This document shows positions 58,183-64,000 of a stretch of 64,000 bases of DNA, piece by piece (position 1 is the first letter of the stretch; the number at the start of each line of letters is the position of its first letter). Made by a program: the position numbers and the translations under genes. The stretch covers positions 121,609,473-121,673,472 of the forward strand of contig NW_024609846.1 in the NCBI RefSeq assembly GCF_016920785.2. The letters are read 5' to 3'. The notes under the pieces are model-generated. The model was not told the DNA's origin. It worked only from the letters and a program-made list of their open reading frames with translations, and searched no databases. The DNA comes from Ixodes scapularis. Taxonomy: Eukaryota; Arthropoda; Arachnida; Ixodida; Ixodidae.

Positions 58183-59171
58183 CAGGCTGGGGTCGTACTG
58201 CACTGGCTAAATATCTCATCTACAGTGCAGCGTACACCAGTGTCGCCGAATCTCAATAGCGGACCGACCTTACGCTGCAGGTATAAACACGAACGTCAAA
58301 GTTGGTTTGGTCTGGAACGCTTGCTCGCCGTATGGCCGGGTTGGCATCAAATGAGTGTGACAATGTTGCGCGAGGACGGAGCGGATTCTATTCACATATT
58401 ATTGGTGTTGGTATACCTGTCGGCCGAGTTACACGAGCCGAGTCACCGGGCGCTCGTATCCGAGAGCGACAGCAACAATAAATGGCATGCGGTCGCATCC
58501 CGCGTTGGCTGTTGCTCGCCCCTTTTTCTTTTTTTTTTTTCGACGTGTCTGATATTGCATTGCGGCCATTGTTCTCCGTCGTTGCGGCCGCGCTCATGCG
58601 ACGACGTGTCGGCGACCCTATAGCTGCTCGACACCTTTGTTTGGGAGATGCTCTTTTGTCGACGAGGACGGCGTATTATGCGACGCGGGTCACGAGTGCG
58701 CGAGACACGGCGAGTCGTTCCGACGCGGCACGGACGTCGCCGCCGGCGCCGCGTCACGCTGCGTCACGCCGCTTCGTCGACGCTTTGTCCACGGCGACAT
58801 TATCAGGGCGCCAGAACCAATCGCTGTGCGCCGGCCGCTCAGTTTTTAGTGCCCCTTTCCCCGCCGAGGGACGGCTGCGGCTGCTCGCGAACAGGCTTTA
58901 TGGCGTCTTTGCGCGCTGTCCGCACAGTTATTCTGGGCATGAAAAAGAGTTCCAGTTTCCCGAGTCGGTACCTTTTCTTTTTGTGTACTGCTAACGGTCG
59001 CATCCGCACTAGAATGTGTGTGTTCAGGCGCGTGTTATTTGTAGAGCTCAGTCGATGTAGGTTTGTTTTTATGCGCTACTTATTTTTACGTACTCTGCCT
59101 ATTTCGCGTTCCCGCATGAACTGCGGGAGGGCTACAACGTGTGTATTGGTGCACGTAATTTAATTGCTTGA
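58183..59171. other. CpG-rich DNA upstream of the RT pseudogene
   Basis: Bases 58560-58900 are CpG-rich and carry long open frames on both strands (up to 171 codons on plus). Their Arg-rich content reflects composition. It could be the 5' region of the retroelement that follows or a host CpG patch. Confidence 0.35.
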
Positions 59172-60275
59172 TTGTCACCTCAGAGAACGTTTTCAATCCT
59201 AGTCATGTTTTGTTGTCAAAATAAACTGTTTAACACCACCGTTTTAAACAAAACTTCCACGCGTCACTTAAAAAGGTTACTCACCGCCTCCCAAGTTAAT
59301 TGGGAGGCGGTGAGTAACCGGTTCGGTTACCATCCCCCATTCAACCCTGCCGAGCTAAACTTCTTTTCAACCGTCGCGTCGGTTTTTAACGCTCGCCCAC
59401 CGCCTCCCACTCAGCTTCCCTTCTTTAGACAAGGGGTTCAGTCTATGCTTGACTCCGGGATTATTGAGAAAACTCATTGTGGACCCTTCCTGGACCCAAT
59501 TCAAATTGTGCCCAAGTCTGCCGAATTTTCAAGATTTGCTCTGGATTGTAGCCACCTCACGTCATCCCTGCCAAGTCCTAAATTTCGTCTCCCCGCTCTT
59601 CCCGGCCGCGGCTTTGAAGATTGCCCCCTTCCAAGGGACACTTATTTTACCAAAGCTGACTTGCAGGATGCCTTCTACCATTTTGGTATTGCACCCGCTA
59701 CCCCACATCTCACGACTTTTCGGCTAGACGGCCAATATACCGCTACAAGGTCTTACCCTTTGGGATAAGACCCGCACCTTTCTTCATGCAATCCCTCGCA
59801 ACAGCAGAAACCCGCGAAACCCGTGCCCGAGGTGCAGGGCACATTTGGATAACTTTTTGTTTTCTCATTCCGACCCCGAGTTCTTGGAACTCACCACGCG
59901 TACCTCTTGTGACGAGCTTTTTGAAGTTGGCATCCGCCTTAACCATCGGGATTCACTACTCCGCCCGGTCAGAACCATTCGGTTCCTACGGTTCCAACTC
60001 AAAGCCCGACAAGAAACCATTGCTCAAACCCCACAACGACGTCTGGACTTGGCCGCAACACTTGAGGTAATGAGACAACCACTTTCCCAAAAGACGTACC
60101 AACGCCTCGTCGGCATATGGACCTTTTACTTCAGCATTTTTAAAGGTCATTACCATGCATTACGGCCCCTACATATAGCGGCATCTACTGGCAAGCCCCC
60201 ATTTTAGGACTGGCTTTTTCTTTTTGGCCAGATTTTCATCGCCTACCAACTGAGGTTCCCTGGAACATCATCCAC
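59172..60275 (+). pseudogene. Unusual reverse transcriptase pseudogene (DIRS/Ty3-like or hepadnavirus-like RT)
   Basis: The first frame (to 59768, in-frame ATG at 59205) has FFRQGVQSMLDSGIIEKTHC (RT motif 1 region), SRFALDCSHL, FTKADLQDAFYHFGIAPATP (motif A with its Asp) and ends SYPLG. A shift near 59762 continues GIRPAPFFMQSLATA (motif B), and a second shift near 59848 gives HIWIDNFLFSHSDPEFLE (motif C, second catalytic Asp now Asn), GIRLNHRDSLL, and PLSQKTYQRLVGIWTFYFSI with HALRPL. The spacing is that of LTR-type or DIRS RTs. The run A-F-Y-H, the P-A-x-P-H-L that follows motif A and the K-x-x-Q-R-L-V-G thumb also recall hepadnavirus-like RTs. Which group it belongs to is not decided. Two frameshifts and the lost Asp make it inactive. 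It stops at a repeat near 60275. Confidence 0.65.
59275..59319. repeat. Perfect 20-bp inverted repeat inside the RT frame
   Basis: GGTTACTCACCGCCTCCCAA, loop GTTAA, then the exact inverse. It lies in the open frame and encodes part of LLTASQVNWEAVSN. The word CACCGCCTCCCA recurs at 59399-59410. Confidence 0.95.
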
Positions 60276-60564
60276 TCTTAGAAAAAAGGGGACCAAAAGG
60301 AGGTAACAGACCACCTTTACCACCCTCCTCCCGGCCAGGGGGGAAGCGCTCCGCTTGTTACCTCCTCAGGCGCAGCGGACACTAGGAATGCGGTGCTACA
60401 GGGTGAAGTTCGCCTCGAAGGGGCACCAAAGAGGTAAATATTACCTCCCAGAGGGTGCACGTGTTCGAGCACTGCCAAAGCCTGGGCGCTGCAATTGGCT
60501 GTGGAAAGGCGCAAACCAGTTCGCTAATTGGTCTCCTCGTATGACACGTCATTCTTCGCGCATG
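60274..60564. other. Repeat remnant and promoter-like DNA left of the hAT
   Basis: CACTCTTAGAAAAAAGGGGA and paired GGAGGTAAC/GTTACCTCC words (60299-60366) mark a small repeat. The stretch ending CGCGCATGCGTGGGAG contains a GCGCATGCG NRF1-like palindrome at about 60557. Together with 62042-62156 it would have formed one continuous upstream region before the hAT inserted. Confidence 0.35.
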
Positions 60565-60785
60565 CGTGGGAGCAGTGTTGCCAATTTGGCGGTTTTCCCG
60601 CTAACCTTAGCGGTTTTTGGTTCTGTTTAGCGGGATAAATTATTGTTTTGCAGGCGGCGGGATTTTTAGCCGGTTTTATGTAATCTTGGCGTTTTTTTTA
60701 GATATATCGAAGTTTTATATCGATTTTTTGTCGACTATGCACCTTTCATATCCGTAATAATAAGGATAATAAGCCACAGTCAACG

Positions 60786-61343
60786 TTACTAAAACACTGA
60801 GTTGGAAAACTCGCCGTCGAAACCTGGGCCGCTGGCGTCCACCGAGACCGAGCTAAATACGACAACAGCGCCACTCTTTATCATTTGCCTGTACTGTGGT
60901 CACCTTGAGCTTTTAGAAAGCCTGTTTTTGCGTAAAAACAAACAGAAAAGACTCTTTTTGTATGAAATTTGTTGGAGTTTAGTACAAAATGACGGGCGCG
61001 TGATGTTTTTATAATATTTAGTTTGCAAGGTTTTGCGGAACAATTAATATTGTTTTTACACAACCATGCCTCAGCGGTCCTTTCAGGAAGCGCGTCCCGA
61101 CCTAGGTGCATTTTAATAGTTCGACGCGGCGCGTCCGCCGGGGAGACGGGGGTGGCACCCCTGTAACCTCTTCCACTATATCTGTTCGTAAAGCCAAAAT
61201 AGAAGTCGCGTGCAGTTCCTCGAGTGGCCGCTGCGGGAGAAGTGGTGGCGTTGCGTTCATCATTAGCTCGGGGCTCGGAGACAGATTGGGGCCACTTTTT
61301 CAAAGCCGTCTCTATGGGAGTTTCCCAACTGAGTGTTACTAAA
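60786..61343. mobile_element. TIR element with CACTCAGTTGGGAAAC ends, copy 2, nested in the hAT
   Basis: ACTAAAACACTGAGTTGGAAAA opens and GAGTTTCCCAACTGAGTG closes it; the interior is the inverse of the copy at 11511-12089. The left TIR here is more degraded (GTTGGAAAAC versus GTTGGGAAAC). Being inside the hAT, it inserted after that element arose, or was captured and carried with it. Confidence 0.65.
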
Positions 61344-61494
61344 ATAATGTTCTGGTTTGTGAGAGTAACGCCTGTGACGTCATCAAAACATTAAGACGTC
61401 GAATATCGGAACATGCCTCCCCGTCTTGTGCGCGCACGTTTGAACAGCATGAATGTTCCAATTTCCTTTGACGTTTTTGTCACTGTTTCGTGAA

Positions 61495-61716
61495 ATGGGC
61501 GCGGTGAAGTACGCTCAAAAGTTAAAAAAAGACTGGCTATAAGACCCCAAACTTAAAGACTGGCTACTGGAGGTTCCTGGTGATAGCAGACGAGACTTGT
61601 GCCGCTATTTCAAAACGGAACTACCTGCGAAGTATGTGGATTTGGTCTTGCACGCTGCAACGAAGAAGCATGTTTCGGTTGCTGCACCTTTCTCCTCTGG
61701 TAGCAGACGACTTTAA
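61495..61716 (+). pseudogene. BED-type zinc-finger exon remnant of the hAT transposase
   Basis: The frame starts ATG GGC GCG and reads KYAQKLKKDWL, a stop, then DPKLKDWLLEVPGDSRRDLC, RYFKTELPAKYVDLVLHAAT and KKHVSV before the final TAA. A tail of the form W-L-x-x-V-P-G-D, C-x2-C-K, H-x-x-x-x-K-H matches BED-like fingers at the start of many hAT-type proteins. One Cys of the C-x2-C pair is now Phe and there is one internal stop, so it is dead. A downstream stretch to 61831 is unrecognised. Confidence 0.6.
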
Positions 61717-62041
61717 AAGTTTAACGGGTCTGACTGTTCACGCACTGCTGAAGGATCCCTTGCCAAGTTCGTATGCGCTCACTCTGCAATTTTGGCTTCG
61801 GATCACCTGGGTGGACTGTGGCGTGGCGTGACCGATTTCTGGTCAAAACAGAAGGAAAACTTCCTTTCAGATGGCATTGATATGATATATACTGTTATTA
61901 TACCTTTGTCAAGAATTAAAGCAAAAAAAAAAGTTTAAAAAGTCGTTTTGCGCTGTTTTTTGGATTTAGCGGTTTCTTTAGCGGTTTTCGGGATTCCGAC
62001 TGCGGGTTTTCAATTTTTGAGTTGGCAACACTGCGTGGGAG

Positions 62042-62156
62042 AGCTCTCGCCCGGCCGACCGGCGCTCCCGGTCATAACGGCATAACGGTCTTTCTTCTCG
62101 AACGTTCGACGGAGGCGTCCCTGCGCAGGAACGTTCCTAATTGTTCTGTTCGGCTC
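62042..62156 (+). promoter_or_regulatory. Proposed core promoter with initiator TCAGTC
   Basis: GGCTCAGTCTCTTC at 62153-62166 matches the arthropod initiator consensus TCA-K-T-Y, with the A at 62157 as the likely start. The preceding 115 bases are CpG-rich (CCCGGCCGACCGGCGCTCCC). No TATA box at the usual distance and no clear downstream element. It is supported by the donor and exons to its right, not by direct data. Confidence 0.35.
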
Positions 62157-62232
62157 AGTCTCTTCTTACGAGGTCACTGAGAGCACTGCATTGACTTCAG
62201 TCGAAGATCCAAGTCGTGTGCACCGTATGCAG
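62157..62232 (+). other. Proposed exon 1 (5' UTR) of an unidentified gene
   Basis: Starts at the initiator and ends at a strong donor ATGCAG|GTAAGG. An ATG at 62227 would open a 24-codon frame that ends at TGA in exon 2, so it would act as a short upstream reading frame. Confidence 0.35.
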
Positions 62233-62480
62233 GTAAGGAAATATTCTGCGCGGGCGGCAGTTGGCGTCGGTTATGACCGCCCGGAAAGGCGACCTCCGTC
62301 TTCCTTAGACAAAGGCTTGGCGGACATGTTGGCACGTTTGAAGGCGTCGAGCGTTCGATAAAATTAGTGTGTGGCGCGAACGCAGACACGGTTTAGACCA
62401 TCGAAATTCATAAAGAGCAAGAACAGGAATGACTGTCGCTTGCACTAGCGCATATTTAGAAGGTTGACATTCGCTAACCA

Positions 62481-62600
62481 GTGGCGTAACCAGCAGCTTT
62501 TCCCGGTGTATGTGTGTGCGGGTGGAGGAAGGGGGAGAGCGGCGCTTCGGCGAGCCGGGCGGCCGGGCGACAAGACGCCTTTTGAATCGGGGGTCGCCTA
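62481..62600. repeat. AGTGGCGTAACCAG repeat
   Basis: CCAGTGGCGTAACCAGCAGC followed by G-rich DNA lies inside the proposed first intron. Same head as the repeats at 824 and 42243. Confidence 0.45.
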
Positions 62601-62737
62601 GGTTTAAGGCGTGAGGGGGTAGGAGGTTTTCTCTTTTTGGGGTCGTTGGTGTGTCGCGTCGGACGTTAAATTGAGGATCTGATCAAATATTTGAAAATCT
62701 CTTAAGGTGATTGGTGTCTTTTTTTTTCTTTTCACAG

Positions 62738-62817
62738 AGCAGTAGTCGATCAGGCATTCATTGGCGGCACCGGCCGACCGGCGCGATTAATTCTCAACGT
62801 CGTTGATATTTGTAAAG
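62738..62817 (+). other. Proposed exon 2
   Basis: An 80-nt segment between TTTTTTTTCTTTTCACAG and TGTAAAG|GTCAGT. One frame is open through it (beginning with split codon A, then GCA GTA GTC), but joining it to exon 3 places a TGA at the junction, so it is more likely untranslated. Confidence 0.4.
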
Positions 62818-63166
62818 GTCAGTGTTGAACACTGATTTTCAATAGCAACGTTTTTGTTTGTTTGTTTTTAATTTAACGAGGTTTAATAAATAGTTTGGCA
62901 AAATGTCACGTTATAAAATACCGAATATAAATGTCTGAGCTAATTATTCGTGCGCTTCACAAACATTAATAGTAGTATATTACGGAAAGAGGTCATGAAG
63001 GTGTTACCAGCAGCGAGACTAGCAATTATATTGTCTTGGCATTTTCTTTGCGTGTGATCAGGCATTTCTAAAACTGATCATTCAGTAGGCGAGTTAGATA
63101 TAACTCAAGTTTGCATTATTTGAAGTTGATTGAATATATTTATTTCATCCTGCCGCAACGTTGTAG

Positions 63167-63243
63167 GGTGATTTCGTCGAGGGTACTGGATGCCTGCTAC
63201 CTTGGACTCATCTCGTGACAGTTCTTAACACTGTTAACTGCAG
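63167..63243 (+). other. Proposed alternative exon 3a
   Basis: Bounded by CAACGTTGTAG and CTGCAG|GTAAGC. An ATG at 63190 gives MPATLDSSRDSS and then a stop at 63226-63228, so this version would not carry an open frame onward. It differs from exon 3b by a 26-nt extra segment (shift of frame). Confidence 0.4.
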
Positions 63244-63801
63244 GTAAGCGTAGTTCGATATTTTATTTTGATTTTCTTGTTCCCATTTGTGCACTTGAAA
63301 TGGGGCTCTTGATCTTTATGTTTATTTTGTGTGTGTGCTGTTCTTTTCATTTCCGAGAGAAAATTGAGGGTATACTTCGAGTAAATAAATTAGAGTAAGA
63401 CACGGCGCTTGAGTGCGTCTTTTTCGGTGTTCTTTTTTGTGTTTTCGTCCTTGTGTGCTGTTCTTCTCATGTCTAAATAAAATATACATTCAATTTTATA
63501 TTTTAATCTGGCAAAGTTCTTCGGCAACAAAATTTACATATTTGTCGAAGTTCAACATTCGGCAGTTAGAAATTATTCGTGCGCTTCCCAAACATTAATA
63601 GTAGTATGTTACTGAATAAGGTCATTAAGTTATTGTCGGCAGAGAGACTAGCAAGTATATTGTTGTCTTGGCATTTTTCTTTTTTGCGTCTGATCAGGCA
63701 TTTGTAAAAGCTGATCATTCAGTAGGCGAGTCAGATGGCTCAAGTTTGCATTATTTGAAGTTGATTGAATGTATTTCTTTCCTACTGCGTCAACGTTCTA
63801 G

Positions 63802-63852
63802 GGTGATTTCGTCGAGGGTACTGGATGCCTGCTACCTTGGACGCAACTGGAG
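63802..63852 (+). CDS. Proposed alternative exon 3b, possible start of translation
   Basis: Bounded by CAACGTTCTAG and CTGGAG|GTAAGC, 51 nt. The ATG at 63825, in the same place as in exon 3a, begins MPATLDATG and stays open across the donor (phase 1). If translation starts here, exon 3b gives the N-terminus of a protein encoded beyond the window, while exon 3a would end early. The bases around the ATG are not a strong start context, so a non-coding role is equally possible. No protein family can be named from nine residues. Confidence 0.3.
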
Positions 63853-64000
63853 GTAAGCGTAGTCAGATATATTATTTTGATGTTCTTGTTCGCATTTGGG
63901 CACTTGAAATGAGGTTTTTGATTTTAATATTTTTTTTTGTGTGTGTGTGGTGTTCGTTCATTTTCCAGAGAAAATTGAGGGTATACTTCGAGTAAATAAA

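Larger units (their letters stand above)
60573..62033. mobile_element. hAT element, family B, perfect 8-bp target duplication
   Basis: The ends are CAGTGTTGCCAATTTGGCGG and GTTGGCAACACTG. CGTGGGAG flanks both sides (60565-60572 and 62034-62041). Subterminal DNA is rich in TTAGCGGTTTT words on both sides. The 1461-bp unit holds a BED-finger remnant (61495-61716), a short second coding-like stretch, AATAAA-poor A-rich DNA near 61920, and the nested TIR element at 60786-61343. Confidence 0.85.
62937..64000 (+). repeat. Tandem duplication of an exon-intron unit, period about 630 bp
   Basis: Unit 1 runs from about 62937 to 63390 and unit 2 from about 63566 to the window end. Landmarks AATTATTCGTGCGCTTC (62942/63571), GATCATTCAGTAGGCGAG (about 63077/63713), GGTGATTTCGTCGAGGG (63167/63802) and GAGGGTATACTTCGAGTAAA (63367/63976) keep the same order with offsets of 609-636. 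Unit 2 ends at the same word at which the window ends, so more copies may follow. Confidence 0.9.

Overview
This is a repeat-dense, intron-rich-type animal nuclear sequence with no dense gene set. The mix of repeats points to a chelicerate, most likely a hard tick: tRNA-derived SINEs, CR1/Jockey-like LINE fragments, a Penelope-like element, hAT elements with 8-bp target duplications, arrays of the motif CGCTAAATTTAGCGGG, long G or C runs and many small foldback elements. The taxon is my inference from memory of tick repeats; I could not search a database.

Layout. 1-10.4 kb: two hAT-type elements of one family, foldback and terminal-inverted-repeat (TIR) elements, an ATTTAGCGGG array, and one well-bounded candidate coding exon (7076-7255). 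10.4-20 kb: more hAT/TIR elements, a duplicated unit around (TA)n, two CpG-rich patches and otherwise featureless DNA. 20-29 kb: a polyadenylated retrocopy, three tRNA-derived SINE copies around a 5'-truncated LINE with an intact FADD reverse transcriptase palm, and a decayed Penelope-like element (RT and GIY-YIG) with a 221-bp MITE inserted in it. 29-41 kb: a LINE 3' end, a tRNA-like SINE, a 1.3-kb CpG island with a possible terminal coding exon of an Ala-rich protein, a third copy of the first hAT family, a long perfect hairpin, and a hAT remnant with the transposase dimerisation domain. 41-56 kb: a LINE RT pseudogene split by a 1.5-kb insertion, TIR and foldback elements, and a strong candidate coding exon at 50226-50308. 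56-64 kb: an unusual frameshifted reverse transcriptase pseudogene, a hAT element with a BED-like finger remnant, and what looks like the 5' end of a host gene running rightwards, with a tandemly duplicated exon-intron unit at the window edge.

How the parts relate. Most of the window is mobile DNA inserted into mobile DNA, and several insertions can be ordered by nesting. The likely host parts are the candidate exons at 7 kb, 35 kb and 50 kb and the promoter plus exons at 62.1-63.9 kb. The hAT at 60573-62033 lies about 115 bp upstream of the proposed start of that last gene, with a perfect 8-bp target duplication, so it split a promoter-proximal region. No rRNA gene, intact tRNA gene, CRISPR array or bacterial operon was seen.
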